A DNA stretch of 64,000 nucleotides from Zygaena filipendulae (GCA_907165275.2 OU015653.1:13484001-13548000), one strand, 5' to 3'; positions 44,343 to 56,973 are shown, counted from the stretch's first letter. A program made the numbers and translations. The notes: a model not told the origin generated them from the sequence alone.

Positions 44343-44440
44343 ACTAGCTGTCCCCCGCGGTTTCACCCGCGGTAATTTCGGAGTTCACGCGAGAATTGTA
44401 ATTTAGAATTAATACTATATCTTTTAAATTTTTCTGTTGG
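44343..44440 (-). mobile_element. Lep1-type Helitron 3' part
   Basis: AACTAGCTGTCCCCCGCGGT, TTCACCCGCGGTAATTTCGG, AGTTCACGCGAGAATT. It is interrupted or followed by the LINE tail at 44455-44565; ATCGCATGAAAATCCGTTGC beyond may be its other end. Confidence 0.7.
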
Positions 44441-44454
44441 TTGCACACCCCGTC

Positions 44455-44565
44455 CCTTATAATATCTCTCTGTCAACCCAATGGTTAACTGTCAGAGAAT
44501 GCCACAAGGCATTAAGTTCGCCATTTGTACCTTTTTGTGCAAGAAAGAATAAATAAATAAATATA
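44455..44565 (+). mobile_element. LINE 3' tail fragment
   Basis: CAACCCAATGGTTAACTGTC, AATGCCACAAGGCATTAAGT, CGCCATTTGTACC and an AATAAATAAATAAAT tail. The reverse of the insertion at 1683-2021. It appears to sit inside the Helitron that starts at 44343. Confidence 0.7.
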
Positions 44566-46022
44566 AACCTTCCTTATGAATCACTCTATTGGTGAAAATC
44601 GCATGAAAATCCGTTGCTTAGTTTTAAAGATCTAAGCATACATAGTGACAGACAGCGGGAAACGTCTTTATTTTATACTATGTAGTGATGTTAAGTCGTA
44701 GATTAATATTGTAAGATTTTATATGGTATTCCGCAAAATGCCGCATACACGGACAACACACGGGGTTGTCTACGGGTGCCACCGGCTGGTACAGAAGGCA
44801 TGTCCTTGCCGCCACCAAAAGCAACGGTACGCCGGGCATTACGTAATACTGGCACAAAGTCACATCTGGGCAAACATTGGACACAATCGCGTCACTATAG
44901 TCGCGAGGAAGTCACTTCGAGATTAGGCCACGCCGCCCGCTAATCCCTACACTTGCTGTTAAATGGATAAACGCCGACAAATCTTTGACAAAACATGACC
45001 GAAATTAATACTTGACTACTGTCGTTTTACTAAATCCTTACTTTAGTATTTAATTTTACATCGGTTTTGGTTTAAGCTTTACGATGACTGAACATTTGCA
45101 AAAGTGTAGAGTCAAATTGAAATCAATCCTTTTAAAAGACATCAACGCGCTATACTTATGAGGTCCAGCAAAATATTCTTTTTTGATTTTTTTTTTTAAT
45201 TTTTATTTGTTTTATAATAGATAAATATCACAAGAGTCGAGAGCAATCTAGTGTTGTACAACTAACAGAATTTTATATATTAATGTTATGTACTGTATTC
45301 ATGCTTCATACTACAAAACATACTATAACGTGATCTAAAACATTCAACGCCCTGAATAAATCATAAAGATAAAAATAAGAAATATTTAGAATTGGGCATT
45401 GGCACTATCGACCTCCTCGTCAGTCCTGTCAATATAAATAATTATTTTTTAATCATTGTTGCTCTAATAGTGAATTGGTTTTATCAAGTTTTAATTTAAA
45501 TTTCATGAACAACTGAAGGTTTTAGTTTAACTATAGTATTATATTACCTTAGCTAAAATGCTGGTTTGGCGTGAAGCCTATTGGTTAAGTTATCGAATTA
45601 GAACATCTGGTAGAAATGGAGGCGAGAGAGGAAATCCATGCCATTTCCTTGATCCATTTGTTTTGTGCATGGTGATATTTCATTTTGAATACGTTACTTA
45701 AATAACTCTAGGTTTCCCGATTTGGTGAGGAAAATCAATATCTAAGTATTATCTTAGTTTGATTCAGCACGGTATATGTCGAAATAAGCTCTCTGAAAAC
45801 TCACGCAAATATCTTAACTTTACCTTTAATTACGTGCAATCGTAAAATTTGCTTTACGCCAAAAGCTCGTATATTACGTAATATACTGTTATACTCGTAC
45901 ATGAATACCAAATGACAAAACCTTGATAGATTGTCCTAAACAATTTGCAGAAACATTTTATATATTTTTTTGGCTTAAAGAATTTTTAATTCTCATTAGA
46001 ACAAAAAATAAATACACTTCAT

Positions 46023-46316
46023 TTAAAATGAGATACACCGAAGGTTTTTTACTGTTATCGATCGGTCAAACGTTTGTTCGTAAACTCGTGTGATAGTAAA
46101 CGATATGATTGGATTATTATTGGACTTTTGGATATGGACTATTGTGTTGCCATTTAAAAACTCTAGAAAAAAAAAGTTATAGCGCTCAGGAAACTTCGGC
46201 TGATTAATCCAGCCCTTGGCAGTACGCATAGCGAAGAATAAGCAAAATTCTTCATGCGGATTGTTTAAATTTCCATTGCATAACTGTGGAAACACGGTAA
46301 CATCTTTGCTATCCAT
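46023..46316 (-). other. 97-codon open frame, unknown
   Basis: From the ATG at 46316 (GTTTAAACTATGGATAGC is not a strong context) to the TAA at 46023. MDSKDVTVFPQLCNGNLNNP starts it, and RTAKGWINQPKFPERY is in the middle. Composition is mixed and protein-like, without low complexity, but no domain is recognised. It could be a chance frame or a decayed gene. Confidence 0.2.
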
Positions 46317-47108
46317 AGTTTAAAAGGGGATGCCGGGATCAGCTCTTGAAAATTAGAAGTGTCTCCTACCTATGTAGTGCAGCTATTGAAGAACTGAAAG
46401 ATTCAGATTCTTCTTCACATCGCATTGCATTCGATTCGATTAAAAATTATATCTACTGTTTAACTGACTGGATTTCCATAGCATTCGAGATGAAAAATCT
46501 AATCGAGTCATCAAGTAGCAGAATAGAATTTAAAAGATTGCTTTCAGCTAGAGTATAAGACTTCCATCTATTGCTTTATAACGGTTTAAAAGGTTTAAAA
46601 GAATTACATATAGTTAGTTCAATTAATGAAAAAAATTCATTATTATCTTAAAATTAAAAAAAGAAACAGATTTCAAATATAATATTTGAACAACACCTGC
46701 AATCAAAGAAGCCTTTTAGAGCTCAAGTTGTCCTAATATGTATTAATAACAAAGCAATCGAATATGAATAACAAATGAGAGGGGCGCCGCCCACCGCTCC
46801 TCGTTACTTTTACGTAAGAGCTACTACTGTATCAGATACACCCACATAATACTTTAGTATGCTTACCGCAGGCACATTTAGGGAATGATTGAATTTCATA
46901 TCGTCCCGTTTCGTGAAAATATGAGATTTATTCGATCGCGTGCCTTGTAGGAGAAAAAATATTTACGATCCACAATTTATACTATTTCAAAAGGAATTTT
47001 CTTTGAAATCGTACCGTAAATGCTTAGAGACGCTTTTATGATACGTTCTGTGTACCAACATTTACACCCTAATGCATGTATTTCATTATTTTATTATTTA
47101 TTATACTA

Positions 47109-47320
47109 TACTAGTCGATCTCCCACGGTTTCACTCGCGTTTATTTTGGAGTTGCCTTGGCAATTTCGGGATAAAAAATACCCTATGCCACTCAGGACAT
47201 TTACATGTAGGTATAAGTGAAATATTTTTTCAAATCTGTTACGTAGTTTTTGAGTTTATCCATTACAAACAAACGTACAAAAATTAAATCTTTTCTGTCT
47301 ATAATATTAGTGCAGATTAC
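47109..47320 (-). mobile_element. Lep1-like Helitron
   Basis: ACTAGTCGATCTCCCACGGT, CCCTATGCCACTCAGGACAT, TCTGTCTATAATATTAGTGC. Confidence 0.7.
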
Positions 47321-47556
47321 TATGTAGGTCAGGAATAAATTGAATCTTCAGGATGCAAAAAAGGATCTCCTTACCAAGTTTTGTCAGGTGTGATAGATAC
47401 CAGACAAAATTATTAGTACTGACGACCTCGCTATCAAATATGGAGATCGTTGAGTTTATTATAATTTTTTTAAAATTTTATTAATTTATTAATTCTTACT
47501 TATACTTCGGTGCTACCTTATAGAATAACTATCACTCCAAGTCGCCAACCCATAGT

Positions 47557-47874
47557 TGGACATAGATAAGCAATAGTTTTATTTTATTTTTATACTAGCC
47601 GTGCCCCGCGGTTTCACCGGTGGTAATATAATAATATAATATTAGTAGGATTAGTGTGTTAACCCACACAGAAGAAATTTTGAGTAAATCGTGTTTTAAA
47701 ATTATAGCGCCATTTTGTGTCAAATTTCTTTTATGTTGAACATTTTTTTGGTATTAAGGCAATGTAATAAGGTAAACACAGAATTTAAAAACGTTCTATA
47801 ATACTCAAAATAGCGTTCTGTATTAATAACTTAATTTTGTGGGTTAACATGTTATTACTTATCGCCGGCGTTCA
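47557..47874 (-). mobile_element. MITE family B, copy 2, interrupted by a mini-Helitron
   Basis: Ends TGGACATAGATAAGCAATAG and GTTATTACTTATCGCCGGCG. The interior is the reverse of copies 1 and 3 (GAGTAAATCGTGTTTTAAAA, AGCGCCATTTTGTGTC). About 65 bases are inserted near the left end. Confidence 0.85.
47594..47658 (-). mobile_element. Very short Lep1-type Helitron nested in a MITE
   Basis: ACTAGCCGTGCCCCGCGGTT and TCACCGGTGGTAATATAATA run directly into AATATTAGTAGGATTAG. Only the 3' hairpin and the 5' terminus remain. It interrupts the MITE B terminus between AATAG and TGTGTTAACCC. Confidence 0.8.
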
Positions 47875-48549
47875 ATCAGCAAGTCATGAAAGACGACAAA
47901 TTGTTTTCAACTGAAATAGGTAATCATAAATCGTCTTATACGTATCTTTATAATAGGCAAGCTTTTTAATGAGCTGGTAAGTTCATCAGAAATTGAAAAG
48001 AAAAGATGTCTATTTTTCCGGTTAATTATTTTCGCCACCATTACAAGTCAAATAAAAAGCCGTATTTTAGTTATTTGGAAAAACCAAAAGGTAAATAGTG
48101 CGAAATGTGGGTGCAACCACACAATCAGCTCCTTCCTCATCCTCACAAGGATTATAAGCAACGTTTACACAGAGCGCCCGGATAAAGTCGGGACAGTCTC
48201 AATGGCGCGACGATGTGGCGTGATCGTGCGAATTTGCTTGCATTACCTTATCACTGCGATAATAATCAGTGTGTAGTGTGATATTAGCTGATAAGGCTCA
48301 GTACACAATAACCGGTGTGTTAAAACAACCCGGGCACGGTGTGTCAACATCGCATTCTTATTTGTTGAACTATCATTTGTTGCTTGAATGTTAGGGTCAT
48401 GGATATGACTCCGATTGGGCCGCTTAGCAATACCGCTGAAATTACATAAATATCCTTACAATATAAAAACGCCGAGACCGGCAACTGGAAACGGATATAT
48501 CTGTAGTATAACATATTAATATAAATGTATATTATTTAATGATAGTATC

Positions 48550-48655
48550 TAGGTAGTAGGTGTACACCACGTTTGCTTGGATTCCACGGTATAAGCTTCT
48601 AGCTTAATGTGAGATCAAGTAGTATTGTAAAGTGTTATTAAAACTATTATTATTA
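48550..48655 (+). mobile_element. tRNA-derived SINE, 3' part
   Basis: TACACCACGTTTGCTTGGAT, TCCACGGTATAAGCTTCTAG and the ATTATTATTATT tail. The tRNA-like head is missing. Confidence 0.75.
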
Positions 48656-49045
48656 TTCAGTTACTGTAGAATTTAGATTAATCAAATTCAATTTACATTA
48701 TTCACTCGTAGTATTTAGGATACCTACTTATTATCTTAATTGTAGACAGAATTCTCTAGAGAATGTCGAAAAACACGCGATAACCCACGTATGTGAGCTA
48801 ATTGCAAATAAAATTCCCAATGGTATTGGCGACGTATCAGAAATTTCTTAAATTCCCCATGGGATTTTCTATTTCATTAATGTGGCCGATAATGCAGGAA
48901 ATTCCGCTCCCAAATTTAATATAGGTAAGTAATGGTATTAGGTACAACTTCTAAAGAGGAAAGATTGTTGCAAACTAATCGCATTTTGTACCTAAATAGG
49001 TACAAAATGTCGTTCGATAGGTAGGTTAGATAAAAAATATAAAAA

Positions 49046-49289
49046 TGGACGCAGATAAGCAATAACATGTTAACCCACAAAACGAAGTTATTGATTCAGA
49101 ACGATTTATTGAGAGTTGGGGAACGTTTTTTTAATTTATGTGTTTACCTAATTACATTGTTTAAATATGTAACTAAATATTGAACATAAAAAATTGTGAC
49201 ACGAAATGGCCCTATAGTTTTAAAACTTTAATTTACTCAAAATTTCTCCAGTGTGTGTTAACACACACACTATTGCCTATCTATGTCCA
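49046..49289 (+). mobile_element. MITE family B, copy 3
   Basis: TGGACGCAGATAAGCAATAA at the left and CTATTGCCTATCTATGTCCA at the right. Uninterrupted, same orientation as copy 1. Confidence 0.85.
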
Positions 49290-49594
49290 AATAATCATAA
49301 CGTGGTTAGTAAACTACTAATACTGACACTATTTTTTTTTTTGTCATTAGAACGTAGGAGTAATTTTCTTGAAAAAGAGTACAATTAAAAATATTGGGTA
49401 AGTATTTCTCATCCCGATACAAAGAGTTCCTGGGCGAATCCTTCTTATTATATGTACATCAATAATGATTTACATAAAATAATGGACAAATAAACACCTA
49501 ATATAGGTACATAACAACTTTAGAATTTTATAAAAGTCTAAAAAAAATATTAATTAATTACTAGCAGGTACAGTTTCTTTAATTATTCCTAATT

Positions 49595-49770
49595 AGCTGT
49601 GCCCCGCGGTTACACTCGCGTGAGTTTCGAAATTCCCGCAGGACCTCCAAAGTAGCCTAATATACTCCTTATAATATTAGCTAATTAGCAGTGAAAGTCC
49701 CGTCAATATCGGTCCAACCGTTTCGGAGATTCACCCGCGTGAGTTTAGGAATTCCCGCAGGAACTCCAAA
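49595..49770 (-). mobile_element. Helitron-like fragments
   Basis: TAGCTGTGCCCCGCGGTTAC, TGAGTTTCGAAATTCCCGCA and a second CCGCGTGAGTTTAGGAATTC at about 49735. Confidence 0.6.
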
Positions 49771-50391
49771 CTTCTTTTATATAAACCTTGTCCTGACAAT
49801 AACGAACACAAAAAAAAAACAAATATCCAATTTGATGCAGTCGTTTGGAAGTTACGCGCTTAGCAACACATTTGGCGATTCATTTTTATTATATAAGATT
49901 TTAGAACTTCTTTCATAAGAACCTTAATTTTCTTACAATGACAAACACAAAAAAATAATAATTAGCGAAATTATTCCAGACGTTCACACGTGATAATGGA
50001 CCTATCTTTTTTTGAATGACGCCTTTGGGAAATTTCTAAAGTTGTAGATGTTTACTATTTTCTTATAAAGTGAATAAAAAAGAAATGCATTTTTCCTATT
50101 AGATAGGTACATCATATCGACTAATTTCTCCGAATGGCTAACGTCCATAGCGTGGGAAGAGTTTTTGTAAATTTGTAGCGCTACAAACAAATACATTGAC
50201 GCCATTGCCATATAGAGAAGAAGGTCCGTTATGATGGAATATTAGTTCCATCCAACTTGGTGTTCTGTAAAGTAGACTAAAAGTTACATGGTGCAAAGGA
50301 TTTTTACCTGTAAACTTCATACTTCGTGTATTAATATAGATCTAAGTAGATAAATAAAAATGAATCCCTAGATATTTCTCTTGGTCACGCC

Positions 50392-50541
50392 ATAACTAAA
50401 GAACTACTTGACCGATCACCATTAAATTCTGCATACACGTTTTCAGGGGTAGGTACAGAGAAGGACGTCAGGTTTTTTTTATTTCGGAATTCTCCTGGAA
50501 ACTTCGAAATTACCGCGAATGAAATCGCGGGGACAGCTGGT
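50392..50541 (+). mobile_element. Lep1-type Helitron
   Basis: ACTACTTGACCGATCACC, TGCATACACGTTTTCAGGGG, AATGAAATCGCGGGGACAGC. Confidence 0.7.
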
Positions 50542-52524
50542 TATTTATATGTATTTAATTAAATTTTATGTGTACGTCGTCGACAAATCGCATAATTTGT
50601 CTCTTTACAAAAGGCGTCATCAGTCAGACATATTTTATATCCACAGTTTAAACGCTACTTAGCTAATTACACTGTTAAATCCACATAGAGTTGTAACAGT
50701 ATTCGGCACAAGTTCATTACATATATTATTGTGTCTATTCTGGTATATGCTTAACTCATAGTCAAACGTTTGCATACGTTATCATTTCTATGGAACCTTT
50801 CGAGTCGAACAATATCTTTTCTTACCAGAAATATATATAGACTTTTTAGAAAGCAAAATTTACTTATACGTAAAAATCAAAATCAAATAACTTTTGTGAA
50901 TCCACCGCAGACGTCATTAATATCATATCATATTGAAATCAAATCTATATTTTACGATAATGCAATTTTTCTTAATGATTATAATATACTTTATGCACAT
51001 GCTCATTGAGTTCTTACGATCCCATCGTAAAAGAAAAGAACATTGGTGAACAAATTTTCGCTACGCCACGCCATATTTGCTCAAGTTTTCGGTTACAATT
51101 TTTTGCTGATATAAACCAAAATGAAAGTGAAATCTTCTCAGTTCATCGTCCCCAGAGTGGAGTGCCGGGGAATATTCGCTATCGAACAAAAAGGCGATAA
51201 GTTTAAATACCTACCTACCCACGAGCCGCGCAACGTTGGCGTGACGCCGTCCCAGCGTAGACGACGCGTCGAGTCTGGAGGGCTATTTTGAACGTATATG
51301 TAGATTGTAGATATTCAAACAAACGAACTTTCCACAGTAAATTTCTAATTTTCCAAATCTGTAAAAATCACGCGTTGGCAGATTTTCAGGGTCGAGCTAT
51401 TTGGCGGGTGGAAGTCGTAGCGTGTGCACGCCTGTCGTGTTGTTCAGTATTTCGCCATTTTGTTTTTCATGAAAGAAAATAGTTTTCGAGACAGAACCAA
51501 GTTTTATTTTGGGGAACAATTTTAACATTGTCAGTTATAGACGTAGAAGTTATTTCACTTACTAAAACATTAGATATCACGGACAAAATTAATTGCAATA
51601 AATCGCAATATGCCACAATTGAAGAAGATATCATAAGGGTCGCCTTTCAACCTTTTATATTTCAAGTAAATTTACGTAAATTAAAATACTAATTATCGGG
51701 CGTAAAGGGCCCTTAGTCGAATAGAACATTAATTACTGATAAAATTCATAGTTAGTAAAGTTTTCTTTTCCGTAAATGTATCTCGTATTTTAAAAATTAC
51801 AGCATATGTCACAACCTGACGTTAAAAAAAAACCTTTAACAAAATTATAGGAATAGAAATAAAGGAATAATTCAAGGAAAATATTATTGAGTTTATAAGG
51901 GAACATCTTTAAAAGATTTATTCAGTGAATCAACGTGGAAAAGACTTCTCCATCTTCCCTGTCCGAAAACTGTCTTCCAGTCAATTAACTACGCCTCGCC
52001 ATTGTACATATTGCAAAGAAATCAAAAGTCACGTAGCTACTTCTCGATTTAGATAGGCTAGAATTACAATGCGACCCCCAAATATATTTTTTATTTTCCT
52101 ACCACAACTGCATGCGTTGCCCTTTCTATGCTCCCCAGCATTTAGACTCCTTTATGTTGGGGTATTGTGGTAGTAAGACGGAGTGTTAAGGCTGACTCCG
52201 ACCTATAAAGGTAGATCTGAATTACCTACTAAAGCCCCAGCTTTGCATGCAATCGTAAATCACGTGTTGGCTTTGGTAATCAGCTGCTTTCCAACGGTTA
52301 GAATTAAGTTTTATTTGACTTGTATGTGTAGGTAGGTACTATTGTTTGTTATGTAACCGATATGTCCCGTATGTAAGGGGTTAAAACACGAGTATACCTA
52401 TGCGTCAAATTAACCTTCGAGACTTGTGTTAGTGTAGCTATATGATATGAGATATTCTAGATTATAAATGTCAAAAGCTTGATCCAAGATCTGTCATTGG
52501 ATCTTAAATTATATACAATAGAGA

Positions 52525-52640
52525 CACTGCGATTTCACCCGCATTTATTTGCGAGTTCCGGCGGGAACTCCGCGAATTCCGTTCTTAACTGACGTCTCCT
52601 AAGTGAAAACTATCAACCTAGAAGATTTCAGTATCTTAGG
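52525..52640 (-). mobile_element. Helitron-like fragment
   Basis: GCGATTTCACCCGCATTTAT and GAGTTCCGGCGGGAACTCCG, then CTAAGTGAAAACTATCAACC. Both ends are worn. Confidence 0.5.
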
Positions 52641-52907
52641 TCATGTGGTTTTCCAGGTTTCATGTTTAATCAGTGAGTTAGTTACCTTTCGTTTTATATG
52701 TATAGTAGGTATTTTCCAAAAGTGATTTTGAAACTCGTGAGCTATCAAAGTCCGATAAATGAAAGCTCCGCACACTCCTTTCACAAAAAATAAACGGTAG
52801 AAAGTATTAGCTCAAAAAGTCAATACATGAACTCGTGTTCATGAAACTTTGAGGCTACCTACATTAAGAGAGCACTCTATCTTCCCAACTTCTAAACGGC
52901 AAAAGAA

Positions 52908-53180
52908 ATGACTGAGAAAGAAAATGTGAAGATAAACTCTACCGTCTCTGCGACCGATGTTTGTCTTTTGTTGGCTGGTATTGATTTTATGCGGATGGAG
53001 ACAAATCTTTGGGGGTTTTGGTTAGTCGGAAAGTCGGGGAACTTAATGAACTTTTGGAAAAAAATATCAAGCATGGACACTGTGATATTACAATACTTCA
53101 ACTACATACTCCCATTACGTCTACCTATTTATAAGCAAAAAATAAATACGTATGTCAGTGAGGTTTTAAAGAATCCGTGA
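52908..53180 (+). other. 90-codon open frame, unknown
   Basis: The ATG in AAAGAAATGACTGAG (good insect context) opens 90 codons with mixed, protein-like composition: MTEKENVKINSTVSATDVCL, then AGIDFMRMETNLWGFWLVG and hydrophobic segments towards the C-terminus. The spacing of Trp and hydrophobic blocks is reminiscent of the N-terminal part of insect chemoreceptors, but no diagnostic motif is present. No clear splice donor precedes the stop. It may be a chance frame or a decayed exon. Confidence 0.25.
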
Positions 53181-53339
53181 GGTGTGAACAGGCCTACGCC
53201 TACATCCAGCCCCTAAGCCAAAGTCTATCGGCCATCCGAACGGTCAACAAAAATTCGTTTTGTTTGCATATCACAATATCTAAAATATTAAACCGATTAT
53301 GATGACCATTTAACAGCTTGAAAAATAAAATGTACAATA

Positions 53340-53395
53340 AAACAACATACAAACGAATGCAGAACCTCCTCCTTTTTGGAAGTCGGTTAAAAATA
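53340..53395. repeat. Fragment of the TTTTTGGAAGTCGGTT repeat
   Basis: GCAGAACCTCCTCCTTTTTG GAAGTCGGTTAAAAAT matches the right end of the composite repeat at 20905-20955. Confidence 0.7.
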
Positions 53396-53540
53396 ATGGA
53401 CACGTACATTTTACTTTTACAAATTAATGAAAAAATACTTAGATAAAGCGCAGTAAAGTTAAGAAGTGGGGGCTCTTGACGTCATAACCACACATAAACT
53501 GTACCAAGGCGTGACGTCAGACATCATATCGACTTACGCG
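53395..53540. mobile_element. Diverged MITE C-related fragment
   Basis: ATGGACACGTACATTTTACT, ACAAATTAATGAAAAAATAC and GGGGGCTCTTGACGTCATAA resemble 12232-12420 and the interior of MITE C. Confidence 0.5.
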
Positions 53541-54744
53541 TTCAATATTTTTTATAAATCTATATGAGGGGCTTACAACTAAAATTTTGTACATTTGCTT
53601 ATTCTACTGTATCGCATTTGATTTTATTTTATTTCATAATAAAATTCTCGATAAAATCATATACCTAATGTTGAGTGCCTCATTACACTTCTAGGTCGCT
53701 AAAACTTCATTTAGTTTTCCGCCGAGGGCTCGTTAGGACAGCGCCTGACACGTATTTACAGAGTTACACATTTCAAGGATCCCAACTCCGTTACGTGACC
53801 TGACAAAATATACGTAGTTAAGGCAAGAGTTTTGTTTACAGTCGCAATAATTAACATTCACGTCAAGTAAGTCAACAATTTCATCACATACACTTCAAAG
53901 AAACTTCAAATTTTGTGCTTTCAATGTTAAAATGTGAATGATCATTAAGCTTTCCCGTCATACACCTAATAAAATAATATTGTAGACAGAGCAAGATGCT
54001 TTATTAAAATGATAGGAACTTTAAAGTTCTCTGCAACTTTTTTAGGAAACAATTACATTTAAAACATTTAAAAATGTACACTAAATTCACATTGAAATAT
54101 AAGGAAAATTGAATTATGTTCAGCAAACGGGGTAGTGGGGTGGGGTATGCAGTAATCGTACTAGACGCCTATATTTTATTTAAATGAAATTCAAACGAGT
54201 TATATTTGCAAGCATTCGTTTGACAAATAGCGTCGCTGTAACCTATTGTCTGGTACCGATAAAACTTTAAGCAAAGTGCGGTGCAAGAAAAAAGAAATGC
54301 AGGTGATACGCATTTCTTATATTTATTGTATTGGAAATCGCCTCTAGCTATAACGACCACCTTTTGCTCTGTCCTTTTTTTAAATTTAATTTAATTCCAA
54401 TAACTTTATTTGCACATCTTGTTTGTCAATTTTTTTTCGCGTGAAATTTTCATGAAACTGTTGTTAAACAGTCTAGCTGGCTGGCGTTTGTATTACACTG
54501 AATTAGAGTAGGTACGAGTACTAATAAATTCGAAATTTATTATTTTTAACATGGCAACTACTAACTAGTTCCAGGTATTTATAGAGTTTTCGACAAGGAC
54601 ACAATATGATCGACGCTTTTGTTTTTCGTACCTACCTGTGTGGGTTAGCAAATGGTATTTATTTCCTACAGTCACACAAAATTTTTTTCTTTTCCCAGTT
54701 CAGATTTAGCCATGATTCGTTGTTTTCGAACCGTGTCGTGACTT

Positions 54745-54992
54745 ATTTGGTGAGATTTTTATAAAACGTAACATCACATACAGTATATAAAAACCTTGAC
54801 GCCACCTTCAAGTTGCAAATCTGTCGCCAAGCACCTAACGGTGTGTTCCGGCAGCCCCACTTGAAAGCCAGTTCCCATCCCCATTCCAGGTCGGCAACGC
54901 ACCTGCATGCCTTCTGGTGTTGCAGATGTCTATGGGCGGCGGTAATCACTTACCATCAGGTGTACCACTTGCCCGTTTGCCCCCTATGACAT
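54745..54992 (-). mobile_element. Interspersed repeat (LINE 3' tail or SINE), longest copy
   Basis: TGTCGCCAAGCACCTAACGG, GTGTTCCGGCAGCCCCACTT, CATTCCAGGTCGGCAACGCA, CATGCCTTCTGGTGTTGCAG and GGCGGTAATCACTTACCATC, then CCCCCTATGACAT and an A-run. The order matches the fragments at 217-292 and 28910-29047 in reverse. Confidence 0.75.
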
Positions 54993-55323
54993 AAAAAAAA
55001 AAATTGATGGGGATTGCCACCGCAAACGATTGCGCTATAACATAAACCCTTTTAAATATAAAAAAAACTAATAATGTAAAGCCTTAGTAACAAAATCATA
55101 AAATCGGCTGGATAGTTTCTGAAATAATCTCCCATTAACAAACTTGGGTGGCAGAGAACCTTTATTTTTTGAAGTCGGTGAATACATATAGGTGTGCATA
55201 TATAATCTCTCAGCTATCTCAGAAAGCATTAGATAGAGACAAAAGATCTCTATGTGAAAATTAATCCCCTTATCTCATTTATTGTCCTTATGCCACTAAA
55301 AAGTGGATTTATTTATTTAACAA

Positions 55324-55649
55324 TGGGCATGTTGACTAATTTTTATTTTTTAGTCCGTCTTGTACATTATTAAAAAATATTGGACACGTATTTTTTCTTT
55401 TTTTACGTAATCAAAATATAACGGCGATATATTGAGTTGAAATTTCACGTGACGTCACTATTCTGACAGTTTTTATGGCGGTTTTGTGGTTAGTGACGTC
55501 ACGACCTCCTCATCCTAAACTTTAATGCGCTTTATCTCTGTATATTTCAATTTATTTAAAAAAGCAAAAAATACGTGTCTATTATTTTTTTATTTTCTAA
55601 CTGACGGACTAATTATAATTTTGATTTTCAATAGTAGTCAACATCCCTA
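55324..55649. mobile_element. MITE family C, copy 2
   Basis: Nearly collinear with 8965-9281: ATGTTGACTAATTTTTATTT, TTGGACACGTATTTTTTCTT, two GTGACGTCAC blocks, and CTAACTGACGGACTAATTAT at the right. Confidence 0.85.
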
Positions 55650-55787
55650 TTCCTTGTAATAATTATTTTGGTAGTATCTTTGCGAAATAGCGTAATTGGT
55701 CTAGGTACTGGATTTCTAGTTTCTAGTTTTTTTATGGTCCTGACGCTTGTTCAAGTCGGTCAAAGGTTAATCAACATTATCTATACT

Positions 55788-55986
55788 TATATTATAAAGA
55801 GGAAAGATTTGATTTTCTGTTTGTTTGTTTGTTACTATTTAACTTAAAAACCACTGGACCGATTTCAAAAGTTCTTTTACCATTAGAAAGCTACATTATC
55901 CTCGAGTAACATAGGCTAGATTGTAATCCGGACTTCCCGGGGGAACTCCGAAATTATCGCGGGTGAAACCACGCGGGACAGCTAGT
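55788..55986 (+). mobile_element. Lep1-like Helitron, ACCACTGGACCGAT subfamily
   Basis: TATACTTATATTATAAAGAG, AAAACCACTGGACCGATTTC, GGGTGAAACCACGCGGGACA, GCTAGT. Relative of 11126-11297. Confidence 0.75.
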
Positions 55987-56133
55987 CTTCTAATATAACA
56001 GTTGTATCACTGTCGTTAAAATAATAAAATCAGCGCGATATAATATGAAATGTTCCTAAAATATTATTTAATATTGGAAGTTTTAACAGTTTAGTTTTGG
56101 TAATATCGTTGCAAAATAGCGCGATCGGCTTTC

Positions 56134-56313
56134 CCCTCTTAGCCAAGTTGACATTCTATAATCGTTAACGCTTAGAAAACTAAGAAACTTATTGTAGTGT
56201 TATTGTATGGTCAATCGTCAAATCGTTCAGATTTGCGTGACCACATATCATGACGATTTGTTCCTTGGTTTTCTATGCGTTAACGATTATAGAATGTCAA
56301 CTTGGCTAAGGGG
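56134..56313. mobile_element. Small TIR element (MITE)
   Basis: About 180 bp. CTTAGCCAAGTTGACATTCT, ATAATCGTTAACGC at the left pairs with GCGTTAACGATTAT, AGAATGTCAACTTGGCTAAG at the right over about 37 bp. Further complementarity lies inside (AGAAAACTAAG/CTTGGTTTTCT). Confidence 0.85.
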
Positions 56314-56334
56314 ACTGTGCAGGAATAGGTACCT

Positions 56335-56462
56335 ATTATGTCGATAGGAGATCTGCGGCGAGAGTGATGCAGGTGTCCGCTCGTCGCAGTGAGCGCAATG
56401 CGGCGCCCACACTGTGACTCCGGGGCGAACCCTGACCTCGATTCACGGCCACTGAGATACAA
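56335..56462. other. Short GC-rich unique segment
   Basis: Higher GC than its surroundings (GATCTGCGGCGAGAGTGATG, GCAATGCGGCGCCCACACTG). No frame with good splice sites was recognised. It could be an enhancer, a non-coding exon or a small coding exon. Confidence 0.3.
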
Positions 56463-56973
56463 TGCCTTCAGTGAACATATCCTTACGACCTTTAACCCTT
56501 AAATCTTATTATTTTTCTATTTATTCATTTAATTTTACATTTGTAACTTGTGACTCAACTTACGATATTTATTTGCGTCAACGGCAAGGCGGTAGGTTTA
56601 AAAAGATCTTTCAGAAGACTAGCGCTTATGTTTGTAACAAACTATTAAAACATTAAATCAAGAAGTTAAGATGAGAGGCAACCCTTTTAGAACTTATAGA
56701 AGTTCTAGTCGCCCCTAGTAGCATTATGTAAGTGTATAAAAAAAAAAACTCAATTTGCGGTTTCACCCGTGAGTTCCGAAATGCCTGCAGAAACTCTTTA
56801 TATCAGGAACCTTCGCTGGCGTACACAGAAAAAACCACCAAAGTTATCACAAGTTATCACAATTGTAATCGGATCTATTGTTTAGGAACGCTTAGGGGAC
56901 AAATCACAACCGGATTAATGCTTTAGGAACGCATATGGAACAAACAAACAAGTATTTTTATTTATATACTTAA

